Source: Perkinsus olseni (taxonomy: Eukaryota; Perkinsozoa; Perkinsida). From it: a stretch of 64,000 bases of DNA. Every line of letters begins with the position of its first letter. Position 1 is the stretch's first letter. Made by a program: the position numbers and the translations under genes. Positions 1-12,200 of this stretch are shown here, piece by piece. The stretch is from NCBI GenBank assembly GCA_013115125.1, contig JABANN010000056.1, positions 27,769 to 91,768 of the forward strand. The letters run 5' to 3'. The notes beneath the pieces were generated by a model, which was not told the origin of the DNA, searched no databases, and worked only from the letters and a program-made list of their open reading frames with translations.

Positions 1-752
1 GAGCTCGGAAAAATGAGTGCAATGGTAGGAAAATTGCTGGTTGCTTTTCGGTACGTAGTCGACTATCTTGCAGAACCTTGCCCGGGACCCCAGGAATCCG
101 CGTTGCGAACTGCGAATGAAGGACAGTGAAGGAGGCTACCGCGTCGGTCTCGACCGTTCTTTCAGGCTAGCATTTGTTGGACTCGAAGGGTACGTCCTCG
201 AATTCATGCTGCCATCAGTTAGGATGCGGGCGTGCTGCAGGTCCGTAATGGTGAATGTGGATAAAATCGAGCAGGATCTGAAATCAGTTGGGTGGTATAG
301 CCGCTGGGACACAAGCTCTCCTCCTGGAAGAACGGCCTCACAGAGTAGCTCAGAGGCAAGTGAGGATTTGATGGGCCATGGGACACCGAGCGGGAAGAAC
401 ACAGCAGAGCTCTGCAAACTTGCTTTTGTCTACTATCTTGAGACGACTCGGCTGCTACCAGCCGCAGCCAAATACATTAAAGAGCTGCCAAGAGGAAGCC
501 CTGGTTTTGTTAATCTTGAGGGTATCATTGAGCGCGAGGCTGGACGTTACTACGTGGCTGCAAGCTCAGCTCTGGGGAGGCTTCTAACTGTGCTCGGGAA
601 GGTGGCCAAAGAGATGCTCGCTGACGAGTAAGTCTCACGCTAGATGTTCAGCCTGCTCGTTTCTGATTACCGTGATTGACCCGTGTGTTTCTGCTGATAG
701 GGACGGCGACTACGCGATACCTCGACCGAGTTCTTGGGTTGGAGACGGCTAA
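1..752 (+). CDS. Modular secreted-family protein A, 5' end missing
   Basis: I do not recognise a known domain. The gene is the left-edge member of the family described for 2350-5311. Likely exons are 74-189, 223-627 and 701-752; the start lies outside the window or in an unresolved exon before 51. The beta exon starts after an ...cttgcag acceptor and has the family cysteine in NPRCELRMKD. A phase-2 intron (190-222) follows. The helical exon carries AELCKLAFVYYLE, the family C-x3-A motif, and a second helix around YYVAASSALGRLL. A last short exon gives EDGDYAIPRPSSWVGDG and a TAA. The 190-222 intron is 33 bases with no stop, so read-through cannot be excluded. Confidence 0.6.
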
Positions 753-1045
753 GACCTCTCTAGCTCATTAATGATTATCCTCATATCATATGTATCACAT
801 AGCTGTATGCAGAGTGGCCCGACTGATCGATCCGTGAGCTCCATGTCATGAGCTGAGGATAACCAGTTGTGTGCTGTTCTTGTAATTTATCAATCTACCG
901 TGTGTACACTCAAGTGTCTACATCTCTTGCTTTGTCACATACACAGGGGGTAGTTTACCTGAGATAATTGTTCCATCGGGAATCCACGAACAAGGGGGCC
1001 ATTGAAAGGAGTGATACTCATAGGCAGTACTTCAGTACTTCCGCG

Positions 1046-2089
1046 ATGCAATTCACCTTCTTGAATATCATCTTCATTGGAATCCTGGCTGCGATTGAAT
1101 CTGAAGCGGCCGCTCTGAGGAAGGGGGCCCAGGTAAGACGCGGGAACTCGCGGACCGCGGCCGGGGCGATATCATTCGAAACACCGCGAGTCGCGGTGTT
1201 TCGAATGATATCGCCCATGGAGAAGCACCGCCAATGCATTGCACCAGTATTGGTGAGAGAAAGGCGTATAGGAATACTCCGTAAGAAGGTGAACGGCTTG
1301 GCGAGTCTGAAGTCGAACTCTGAGCAGAGTCTCGGCTCCCTCGAAGGGACTGAGCCAGAGTTTCGTTGCGATAGCATGCCATTGCCGTTTGGACTCGGAA
1401 GCCCCGGCCGACCTCTCTCTTTTCAGCGATTGAGTAAGACATTTAAGCGCTTAAGTGGCAACAAGGATGGAGAAAAAAGACCTTCGTCTCACGAGACGGG
1501 CAAGGTGCGTCAAAACACTGATGGCAGCGCGGAACTACGCCTCCCCGCTTCTATATTCAGCCCGTATGCGCCTTGCTTATGGATAAATCGTCTAACCAAC
1601 CTGCTATCTATCTTGAACTCACGCCGACTTTAGACGGAATACAGAGAATGGAGAGAGCTGAGTAGGCTGATCCCAGAGAACTGGAGGGTCGAGTCAGTTT
1701 CAAGTGATGAATTTTTCAGGAAAGTTTTGGAACGCCCTTCGGAAGGCGAGCTGAGTTCGTCGTGGAACATACCAGAGGAAAATAGAGTCGATTGCGGTGC
1801 GGCATTGGGCCACGTTCTTTCGACCGCTTCCAAAGACTTGACCAGCAGGGAGACATTCCGCGTAGATAATGCCATGGATCCTGCCCAGAGGATTTCGCGC
1901 GTCCTATCGGGCTACAAAAACCCGGGCGTCATCGACCTGACATACAGCACGTTCATGAGACCGGCGCTGGATGCCCTCTTCGAACAGCTCGGAGGAACCG
2001 TGGACGATGGAAGAATGCCAGAAGTCTCGATTGAGCCCCCGAGGGCTCAACGGACGGCCGAGACTGAGCCGGAAGGAGATGTCGTGTAA
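1046..2089 (+). CDS. Modular secreted-family protein B
   Basis: Starts with a clear signal peptide (MQFTFLNIIFIGILAAIES). Likely exons are 1046-1132, about 1328-1504 and 1634-2089. The first donor is gtaaga, the second gtgcgt in phase 0, and the last acceptor ends ...actttag. The middle exon has an isolated cysteine in PEFRCDSM, resembling the family's beta exon. The last exon has RVDCGAALGHVLSTA, the cysteine-helix motif, then IDLTYSTFMRPALDALFEQL in the position of the second helix. It differs from its neighbours in having a phase-0 rather than phase-2 junction after the cysteine exon and an acidic tail (TAETEPEGDVV). The whole 1046-1504 stretch is open, so the first intron could in principle be retained. 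Function unknown; secretion is inferred from the signal peptide. Confidence 0.6.
1164..1216. repeat. Perfect 26-bp inverted repeat with a 1-nt centre
   Basis: Bases 1164-1189 are the exact reverse complement of 1191-1216, with one base between. It lies in the probable first intron of gene B. An RNA copy would fold into a nearly loop-free 26-bp hairpin. No terminal repeats or target-site duplication were seen beside it. Confidence 0.95.
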
Positions 2090-2349
2090 TCGTTTCGACT
2101 GACGTTTGAACGTTCGCTGAATTCGTTGGTAGAAGGAATAAGTACGCTTAGAAGTTCGGTTGTCGTAATCTGAAGCTAGATCCCCGTTGTAAAGGCTTTA
2201 CACTGTTTATCATGATGTATGCCATGTGCTGTCGCTGTGTGTACTTCGCGTGACTCTTGTGCTACTAATAAAGCGGGCCTTGGAGCAACGCTCCCGATTA
2301 GAGATTGAAGCCACTCTGATGCCACCCACCTCTGCAGTAGCTCTCCCTC

Positions 2350-5311
2350 ATGTCAAAACCGCTTCTAAAAGCATTCGTGCTCCTCTCCCTCCTTGGACCA
2401 TTCGAGCTTAGCAGTGGATCCAAGCCGAAAAAAGTGAGACTGTAACTCTCTACGGGCTACACGAAGTACCATCACACTTTTCCGAACCGAGCCTAGTTCC
2501 AAAATTACGATGAACGCTATTAATGATTCGCATACGGCGTCAAGTTGGTTGATCGGTGCAGATTGGTGTTTGGAAGAATAATGAAAGCATTCTGTCTCAG
2601 GGTTCGCGCGGCAGCCGAGGCAATAAAAACGTGAGCCCCGATGTTCATCCGATCTGCAAGAACATCAACAAGATGTTCTTCCCTCTCATTCATGCCGAAC
2701 CCGGGCCGTGATGACGATGAATAGTGGTGTTCTGGGTGCTCAGGTCCCCAGGAAATGTGGACTGCGTCTAATAGGACCAACTGACTTTTACCTCGAGCTT
2801 GCCCCAGATTATCAAAGGATAGAGATTTTCCGCAGGAACGAGTAGGTGCTCTCCTATCACGCTCATCGAGACCCTTTGCCATTACGAGGCATGGTTTTTG
2901 TTGACAGGCTGAGGCTTATACCCACGGATTACCTCACAGATCGCTCAGTATTCTCATTGTCTAAGCATCAGAAAAAGTGCGAGCAGGCCTTGAGCACCTA
3001 CCTACATAGAGGTGTTGACCTGGACAAGACTGTTCCCAAACCTGGACCTATGCACCTCCCGCCGGAGACACCAGAGCACAAGAGAAAAACAGTGTCTACC
3101 ACTTTGAAGAGGCTAGACCGTGGAAAAAATGGGATATTCAAAGCAGTTGAATCGGAATTTCTTGACCACCTTCTTGGCATCTTGTTCGAAGAAGCCAGTG
3201 GAACGATCCTGGAACAAGGGAAATCTATCTCCGCGGTATGCCTTCCAATTCGGCGCGTAGGTGGTTGAAATCACTGAACTCCTCGCAGGTAATTGCCCCC
3301 AATGCACATTCTCTAGTATACAAGTTCAACCAGATCGTGTGTGGAGGTGACGCAAAGAATGAATGGATCCCGGCTGAATACCGCCTCCAGTGTCGAGCGG
3401 ATTCCAACCATATTGAAAGCCTAAGTGACGGCATGTAAGCCGGTCCAGCACCCTTTTCTCAGATCACAACTCTGCTATGTCAGACTCTCGCTGTATCCAG
3501 GACCCTTCTGGGGAGTAGAAGAGAGCCGCAGATTCAGGTTGACTGACGGCGGCGGTCAGGGAGAAAGATGCTGCTGCGATGAAACCTTAGCTCGGTGGCT
3601 CCATTCTGCGAGCGAGCTCGAGACTGGTCATTCGACTCCTTATTCCGAAGAGGAGATCCGGCAAACTGTGGAAGGGTTGGCTGAACACGACGACAGTGCA
3701 GTGAATACCGGTATATTAAAGGAATGGGAGTCAAGTCTGGAAGTCCTGTACAGGAAGATCTCCAACTCTATGAAAGAGGGATCCATCTCTGGATACTTCA
3801 TGAGATCCGTAAGACTCCTACTTGTGTGGTATCTACTCCAGACGATCGCCTTCGGCTCTCGAGTGTTGTCATTCCCGCTCAGGACCTCGATTGTATCGCT
3901 CGATTCTCATCCCATTCGAACCAACACAGATTTAACGGCCATTACGGGCTTGCCGTGAAGAAAAATGGCTTCATTGAGGCTTACTTTTCCAGCGAGGATG
4001 ACGTCAATTTCCTAAAGCCGTGAGTACGCTTCTGAGACTCTGTCAACCGGCCGAGCATGCCACACAACTCGGACTGGAACATTACCGACTAGAGCGCACC
4101 TGGCCTAGCTTTTCAGATTGGTCCAGCAATCGTGGGGAATCTACGTACTTCTTCCGAGTTCATCCCCTCGAGAAAGCGGGAAAGCCGACAGCTGTCAGAA
4201 GAAGCTCATAGAAACGCTGAAAAGCCGTTCAAGCAACGCGACAAGGCCTCAAACACCTTTCGGCTTAGCTCGGTACGGAGCAAAGCAATTGGAGCTGGAG
4301 CCCGCATGGAAGGCGATTTCATCTTGGGAAAATGATCCAAGGCTATATCAACTTCATCCGAGTAGTTTAGCTAGCAAGCTCATAGTGCAGACCATGGAGG
4401 CCATGGAAGTTGACCCTGATCGGAAGAAACATTTGCGAATACAACGACAGGTTTTAATGCGTGTAAGCATGCTGAGTAGCTTCTCTCGAAAACACACTTC
4501 GGGCTCCGGCTTTGCGGCATTCCACTTCGGTTCCACTTCCCTCCACCTTCGTTCAACGTCGGGCGCCCTTCAGGACGACACTGTATGTCACTTCACCGCG
4601 TTCGGCCGATCTGGGCAGCAATATGCCCTTGGACTCAACCAATCATTCGGTATCAACTACATTCATGGAGAGGAGTAAGACTCGAAACGTCACGCTCTAG
4701 TGGAAGGCTCCCTATGCTACGCATTCATCATGATGGCTTCCTCGCTTAGGATGAGATTCTATAAGCCAGAGGGATCCATGGCAGAGCTGCAAAAACTATT
4801 GGTATTCCCTCGGCTGGGGATTAGCAATGTCACGACGACATCAGAACTGTGCAAGCAAGTTTACATAGCGTATTTGATTGCCGCTGCTGCTGCTACGTCA
4901 ACAAGTAGCGAACGATTTCCTACGCTCGACCCCGAGTCGTGCAAGGAGGAGTCCGAGCGACGGTTCACCACCACCAGCCTAGATTTCGCTCTTGAAATGA
5001 AAAAGCTCATCTCCATTGCTCGCAAAGTAAGGGAGAATTTACACAAATTCGGGTATGACTCACAAATTCCTCCTTGATACACCTTCTCAGTTCGAGGCAT
5101 GCTTTTTTGTTGTTGCTCAGGTGGACACATTCTTGCTCGAAGATTATTCAGAGCCGAAGGCCCTTCTCTCCCCTCTGTGAATCAGCGAGGAATACCGAAC
5201 TTATCTACTCGCATTGTCATTGCTGTATCTTACTTCTTGCTGATGTCCACAAGACTTAAAGATTGCGTTCGTGGGTCCTGGGATTTGCAAAGCTCCTGGT
5301 ACGAGCTCTGA
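2350..5311 (+). CDS. Secreted protein with about five tandem beta/helix modules
   Basis: Unrecognised family. A signal-peptide exon (2350-2433, MSKPLLKAFVLLSLLGPFEL) is followed by a probable 30-base basic exon (2601-2630). Modules then follow as exon pairs: 2744-2841 + 2908-3235; 3289-3434 + 3484-3808; 3883-4019 + about 4116-4462; 4574-4674 + 4750-5026; 5091-5176 + a short final exon at about 5257-5311. Each first exon is beta-rich with an early cysteine (VPRKCGLRL, DLDCIARF, DDTVCHFT, FEACFFVV) and ends at a phase-2 donor. Each second exon restarts with a motif like ELRLIPTDYL or EMRFYKPEG and holds a C-x3-A/L helix (KKCEQALSTYL, CDETLARWL, SCQKKLIETL, ELCKQVYIAYL). It ends at a phase-0 donor. 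An ATG-to-TGA frame results with no internal stop. The apparent stop codons inside single exons are donor sites (for example at 3435). Module 5 is short. Not verified by transcript. Confidence 0.65.
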
Positions 5312-5557
5312 TCGGCAAGCTTCCATTGGGTCCAGCGGAACTCTGGGAATCGCCCTGTTGGGGATTCTCTAATCGCAATATGAAGGTCACAGGCCTGAGA
5401 GCGTGAAAACCTCTCAATGCTCTCGCCTATCGATCAGAAGGGACATTGCGAGTTGAGCCGACGGTCGCAATCCCACCTATCCACGACTTGGCTTGCACGC
5501 CGTGTTTCTTCGTGATTCTCATCAACTACTGTTTCACAGGGCCATTTTTAGTCCGGG
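5312..5557. other. Intergenic spacer
   Basis: About 250 bases between two modular genes on the same strand. I see no open gene, repeat or recognisable promoter motif in it. Confidence 0.5.
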
Positions 5558-8500
5558 ATGTATTTTGGCCTCACCCTCATCTTCAGCATCCTAATGCTCA
5601 GTGATGGGCTACAGAGTCTCAGGGTAGGCCAGGTGGGGCGAGGTGGAGGTGGTGGTTGCATGTAGCCACATCGGGCGCTGATACCATCAAGGTGGCCTTC
5701 CAGAGTTCGTCACGTATCCTGTTTCGTTTTCAGAGCCTCTTCAGTCGGCGAAGAAAGGTAAGACGGGGGTTCTCAGCCCGCGGATCCTGCGTCATTATAC
5801 TCATCCAAGAAGGTCAACATGCATATTCCCCTTGGTTCCCAAATCAGTCTCTGGAGTCTCTGCATCGTCGCTCAACCTTCCACTAGCAGGGTGCGAGGAT
5901 GCTTCGAAACCTCGTGAAACGTCTCCCTCTGCCCTCATTCGAGATGCGAACGTTCATTGCGAGAGCAGCGTGGATATGAGGTTGTTGCGTGATCAGAGCT
6001 CTCTACCTAAGGAGCCTGAAGCTAGATGCTCATTGAAGTACTCTGCGGCTGGTAGAAACTCTTATTATCTAGAGTTCACTGATGACAAGAGGGATGTACG
6101 AATGTTTAGAAGGAACGAGTAAGCTCGCAAATTGAATTAAGCCTGTTGATTCGAGGTGTATCGAGCCACGTCCCACTTACGATCAACTTGGGATCTTGGT
6201 CATTTAGATTTTCCCGTCCCAACAGGGCGAAAGAATCCGCTGTGCGAAGACTCGTAACGTCGTTGTTGTAGGTGGAGGCTGATCAAAACCGTGCAATCCC
6301 TATTGGGGCGGTCTCTCGATAGCTCCAGCAAGCAGCCTCGAAATTGCAAAGAGGCGATCTACGGATATTTGATAAGAACAATTGGAGGCAAACAACTCGG
6401 GTCGAAGTCAGCGAGTCTTCGGAGGTCCATGAGAGTGAAAATTGACGAGTCGATCGTCAGTGTCCGCGAGTTAGAGAAGGCCAAGCAAGGCGATAATTTA
6501 TTTGACTTCACAACGGAGAACGCAGCCTTGGAGAGAGTTCTAGATACTGAGTTCTCCGCGACCCAATCGGAGAGTAGCGATGACTGGGTGGAGGTGAAAA
6601 CGGTAGGAGGGAGACGTGAGCAACAACTAGCACGTTCTGATGTCAATCACTGTTTACTCCAATTTTCGACCAGTCCTCAGTAGTGCAGAGTCTGCACCTT
6701 CCATGATCGAACCACCTTCCGTTGCGTGAATCTCATCCCACTACAAGGAATCGATTGAGCTCACGCTTGACTACGAAAGCGAAGAAATTTCACTTGATTC
6801 CTTGCTGAACCGCTGTTCTTTGCAGACATTCGATAATACTGACTGTGCCCTGAACTACGAGTACCGATCTGACAACCTCGACGAGGAGGGTGAGCCGTTA
6901 TATATCCACTACACTTTCGAATACGACGCCACAAGGAGGCAAATAAGGATGATCAGCGATGGAGAGTGAGATTCTAGCTCCGTTCATCGATCTACACGGC
7001 AATAGACGCTCCGGTTGGATATGCCCTAGAGGTGGCATTCTGCCTCAGGCTCAATTTGTATCCTACATCGAAGCTTGAACTCGACGGCATTTCGGAGCCA
7101 CCACAAGAGGCAGATCACGACCTTCTTGATGTCTGTCTGAAAGGGATGAGTGAGCACCTTGGCTTCGGCTTCTCTCTTACCGAAAGTATCACTGATAATC
7201 ATGAATGGGCCAATGGGCGGAAAACGTTGATTGCCCTCGACAACGGGGAGGATAGAGGCGTCGACGGCAAACTCCTAATTCAATGGAGAGAACAACTCGA
7301 TAGGCTGTACGAAGATACACGGGAGCAAATATCAACTGATGAGGAGAAAGGATATGGCCAGCGCGCAGTGAGTGGAGCGCACTGCCTTCTACCGTCGGGT
7401 GTTCGACTTATCCTCTGCTGTCATTCGCTCGCTCTCCGAATGACTAGTCGATTGAATATTACTAGAATGACCAATGGCTATTCAAGAAGCGCCTAGAAGA
7501 TGTTAATACCTCCTCAGGACTTCGAATGCAGTATCAGGATCAAGCCCATCCCTATGGGTGCTTCACCGGAATACGCCTTCTATGAGATGGCCATAACACG
7601 CGACGACTTCCAGAACGGTTATTTTACGCATCATTGCCACGGCTCAGATTGCGCGATGCACCCGTAAGAACAGCGCTGATCTTTCTCGATGGAGATGGCG
7701 AGGACGCTTGAAGTGTTGCTGCTTCTCAGTGCTGTGGTTACACCATTACGCCCTCACTCCTCCAATCCAAGCAATAACAATGCCTCGGAGGAAGAAGTCC
7801 CACAAAGCTGTCGCAGTCAACTGGTTGACCTGGTCACGCGATCTGTTCGGTATCTTGACACCGGCAGAAGAGAAAGAATCTACCGAAAACTGTCTCTGCT
7901 GGTGTGGAAACAAATAGAAATGGAGTCGCGAGATGGGTCGTGGAAGGCAATGGGAGACCAGAAAGAACCACGGCTATACTTGGTGGAGAAGTCCTCACTG
8001 ACAGCCGATATACTCATTGAAAATATGTATACAAGCACCCCGGACATAGACGACAGCATCAAACTGTTTCGTCATTTGAAAGATGTAAATGATAAGCGGC
8101 TAGGACTGTCGTCGATTAGGCTGGGACTTCTCCTGTACATGCCGGCGTTCCGTGACTTCTCTTAGCTTCCTAAACCTGCTGGGAAATTAATCGTTAACCT
8201 GTTAGCCCCTTCACTTGTCTACGGTGTTTCAGGGCTCGGGACTTTGCCGTCTGACTATTGAGGGCGAGAATGTTCTTCCGGAAGAGGGAGGCTCTGGCCG
8301 CCTCAGGCATACACTCCAGCTGAGCAAAAAGTTCCGAATCAACAAAATAACCACCACACGGTAGGCTCTGGAATGCCTGCAGTTATAGAGGGATCATCGT
8401 TACTAAGCGCGATGGAGATATACATGGAGATATGTACACTGTCCGGATCCTCCACGGTCGATTTACAAGCCTTCTTTTCAGGGGCAGCTTGTACGAGCTC

Positions 8501-8968
8501 CGCGATATATGGAGGGACATCAAGAATCGCTTTCCAGACCCCGCAATACACAAAGGAATCGATCCGAGCTCGACTGAAATGTTGTGCAAGACTGCGCTCT
8601 ACGACTATTTGCTCGCTGCTCAACGCTTCGCGCGGGCCGAAGGAGCGTGTAACACCGAGAGCCCGGCACTGGAGACCCTAACCTCGGACGACTTGGAACT
8701 GATAAAGACGAAAGGGGTCCAGGAGGGCTGCTATGAGTTTACTGTGGAGAACGGCACCTCACTCGGCGAGTGGTTCAGGCAGCTTGGAGATATCGCTGAA
8801 GAGCGGAAGGTAGTGCAAGCATCACGCTAGCATGAGCCCGAATGGACACGCAACTCCTTTTAGGCCGAACCTGATTATCAGGACGCCTGGAATGATGACT
8901 TAATCAAAAAACTGACTGGAGAGACGGAAACCCCCTTCCAAGTCACAACTGACCCAGCGCCACAATAA
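5558..8968 (+). CDS. Secreted protein with four tandem beta/helix modules
   Basis: Paralogue of the 2350-5311 gene. The signal-peptide exon 5558-5623 (MYFGLTLIFSILMLSDG) is followed by a 24-base basic exon at 5734-5757 (SLFSRRRK). Module exon pairs are 5997-6118 + 6272-6602; 6826-6965 + 7049-7367; 7518-7663 + 7730-8084; 8233-8360 + about 8383-8809. A tail exon 8864-8968 ends in TAA. Every intron before a beta exon is phase 0 and every intron after one is phase 2. Cysteine starts are EARCSLKY, NTDCALNY, DFECSIKP and GSGLCRLT. Helix motifs are NCKEAIYGYL, VCLKGMSEHL, SCRSQLVDLV and LCKTALYDYL. Module 1 ends with LFDFTTENAALERVL, which shares the FTT signature of the second cluster. A further linker exon between 5758 and 5996 is possible but unresolved. 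Function unknown; probably secreted or exported. Confidence 0.68.
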
Positions 8969-9110
8969 TGCCCATATCCCATCAGTCTATCATCAGTTGT
9001 CTATGAAGCGTCCTGTTTTGCTGTGATGTACTTGTATGAACAGAATCCGCCTAGCGTTGAAAAGTCGAGCAACTCTCACGGGCATTCTATAGTAGCAGCA
9101 AATGCGTAAG

Positions 9111-9133
9111 TTACGCTGCGTTTCGCAGCGTAA
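9111..9133. repeat. Hairpin between convergent genes
   Basis: A 10-bp perfect inverted repeat with a 3-base loop, at 9111-9120 and 9124-9133. It sits between the end of the plus-strand modular gene (8968) and the 3' end of the minus-strand kinase gene. Its position would suit a 3'-end or transcript-boundary structure, but that is inference. Confidence 0.85.
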
Positions 9134-9246
9134 GAGACACAAGTGGAGACACGAGTCAGATAATACATCGATGCTAGTCTGACTGAGCCGTACTGTCGGC
9201 GTTGGACTTTAAACACACGCACGCGCACGAGTGGGGAGTACCAGAG

Positions 9247-12200
9247 TCAGTCGATTGGTGACGCAACAATAATGCAACTGAAAAGTCGGTTGAAATGCGC
9301 AATAATTGATACATCACAAACCATCTGGATACCTGTTGAGAAGGGAGGGGACGCATACGGTGAGTACAGGAGCCCTGAGGCCGCTCGCCTTGATTTAGTG
9401 AGCCAGGGGTGCTGCAGCGCTTCCCGAGCGGTAGGCCTCAAGTTGGGATCGAGTTGGAGACACTGGGTGATGAAGTCGAGGAAAGCCTCATCTTTCGTGC
9501 CTGGTGGTGGTCGCATCCCAGGGCGGAATGAGATGCTCCGCAGTAATGAAGCCTACGCATGCGTTGGTGTAGACTAGTCTCCTTGGGGACGAGTATTTGC
9601 AGTACGCGAGGCGCCGCTGATGGCGAAGGGTGCTGACGGTTATCTATGATGCTGCTTGATGCCAACAGTATCAAGAGTTGGCCTTCTTACCCCATGATGC
9701 TGATCTTGAGATATTCATTTCCTTCATACCATTAGTTGGCAGATGCTCCATGTAGATTTGACGATCACGGGTGAAATAACGTGGTATGAGCCTGAGCAAG
9801 AGGACTGTCTTCGGAATCCACAGTGCCCGATGTTACTTTCCCAGCCGCATCATATGCTCTGGGAAGGGCCCGATGATACCGACGACGCGAGCGAGGAGAC
9901 TCTGGATCTGATGAGGCGACACGTACGGTTTATGTTGAATAAATCATCTACTGCTTACCGAATCATTCTGAAACAGAACAGTTGAAGTCCAGAGCTCAGA
10001 AACTATGCAACCAAGTGACCAGATGTCAATCGACGTATCGTAGGACAGTCCCAGGATGACCTAAAGTATCGTAATAAGCTCAAAAATCGGCGGAGCGAAG
10101 CGGTACTGACCTCTGGGGCACGATAACATCTGCTCTGGATGTAAGTAGCCAAATGATCAGTGATGAAACAGCTGCTACCAAAGTCGATAACCTGGGTAGA
10201 GGGAAGCCTACAAGTTCGAAGGGGGGCGCCATTGGATGGCACCTTCACGGAAGCGGTAGTGTAGCTCTGCAGCAGGATATTTTCTGGCTTCAAGTCGCAA
10301 TGCATGAGGCCCATGGAGTGGATGTACTCCAAGGCTGTGAGTACCTGTAGGACTAGGTAACTCACATTGCAGGAGACGGTGGAGAGGTCAGGGAAGTGAA
10401 CGGGAAGTCGTCTACCCCCAAGCTGAGTCCGGTCTACCCTATGCCTCCGACGGCTGGGGGTCCTAACCTACTTGATGCGTAATCTTCTGTAGCCGTCCAA
10501 TGGTGAAGTACTGGGACGCGGGGGCTTGGTCCTAAGGCAGAAGTTCATCGGAGACAACGAGCTCGCCTCAGCGGCAAGATGAAGGTAAATACAAGGTAAT
10601 TGAAAGTTTAGTACAGGTATCATCGCAGTGGGGGTACTGAGGGGGCTTCCAAAGGCGGGAACAGGCGGCAAGGGCTGGGTCGAATCTACCCGAGTGAGCT
10701 TGGAGAACTCGTATCTAGGCAGCACGAGCAACGCGTGGTACTCGTACACCGATGGTCATCCTCACAAGTTGTCCCTTAGTAGCTCCGTCACAATAATAAG
10801 ATGCTCCTTATGATAGAAATAATCGATCATTCTACGGTAGATTATGATGACAACGGGCAGCATGGTCCCTGAGGGAGATCTACCTCAGACACCTCGTCTT
10901 GTCGATGTCCCCATCTGGAGCGTTCAACTGCAGGAGACTGAGTAGTTTGATCTCATCCAAGCTCTGGTCGAAAAAATCCTTGTCGTTTTTAATAATTTTC
11001 ATGCATACCTGATAACATCGAACCGCGATTCGCGACAGGACAGGTAGTGGGCGGTGAGTACATGCTGATTCAACCTCATATCCCACGCTTGGACAGCCTT
11101 GCTGAAGGCTGCTGACCCAAGAAAGCCCGTAACTCTATATCTGCCACAACACACGGAGTCACTACCGTACCAACTAAGGCCCAAAGCCGACCCCTCTCGA
11201 CCTTTAATTGAGCTACGCCCTCAGGCACTCAAAGCTATCAGATTTCTGCGCGAGTGTGTCGAGGGGATGATCATTGGTCCTCACCTCGCAGCGATGACCA
11301 TGTTGGTGACAACCTGGAACTCCTTGGTCTCCTCGAACCCTGTCCTATTCCGCTCGTAGACCACGTTCAATGGTAGGACATCATACGTACCTTGCCAGGT
11401 GAATGGCAACTCAGTTGCGAGGATGGATGGACCCACAGGATTCGACCCTGGGTGGTGTACGCATGGTCTTGCTCCCAACCGTCGGAATGGCTTCCAGCGA
11501 GGGCTCGCGATGCCTGGTGAAGGTCGGAGGAAAGCCAGCAGTAGGGGAAAGTATGGTACCATTTGAGCGGATAGAAGTCGTCTCTGCTCGCGGATCTTGG
11601 AGGGCCATAAATGAGGTTATTCCTGCGCCACATGGCGGCATCGTGGCGAGCTGTGACCTCTGCCTTAACAACGGTTACTTCGTGAGCCCTACCGTATGCA
11701 TCGTACCTGCTAGCAAGACACCGTGAGGGATACTCGATAGAGTGGGGTTATAGCTCCCCGAGTCGCGCTGCTACACGGCACGGACCCATACACAAGACAC
11801 ACCTCAAGCTGATACGAGACTCCTGCTCGGACTGCCCTCGATGAGCCGAACTGTCGACGACCCTCGGCGGCGACGGCGGCCTCTCCCTGGGAATGTCCGA
11901 CTCCGCCGATGCTCCAAACGACGGACTTGGGGGCCTCTCTGGCTCGGAGCCTGAGGTTCGAGAGGGTCCACACTCGAAGGTATACTGGTGACGTGTATGC
12001 GGCAAAGCAGCACCTCCGAGAGGCAGCCCTGGAACAAGGCTTTCATCTCCAGCCGTACCCGAGGAACGGTCAGAGCTTCGTGATGCTGCAGGATCCTTGT
12101 CGATGGTGGAAGCAGCAGCAGAGTGTGCCTGTCGATGCAGCAGCATGTCATTCACATTGGCGCCAGAAGGGGCGAGAGAATGGCAGCGAGCAGCATTGCT

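Noticed and set aside
3436-3438. A gene end at the TAA at 3436-3438
   Set aside because: The TAA is part of a gtaagc donor, and the next exon continues the module in frame.
4675-4700. A 26-base intron after GEE in the five-module gene
   Set aside because: That acceptor breaks the frame. The acceptor at 4749 keeps phase 2 and aligns with the other modules.
11430-11460. Minus-strand B-box-like gtcgaatcc
   Set aside because: It falls in the DYRK gene region and no acceptor stem or A box can be drawn.
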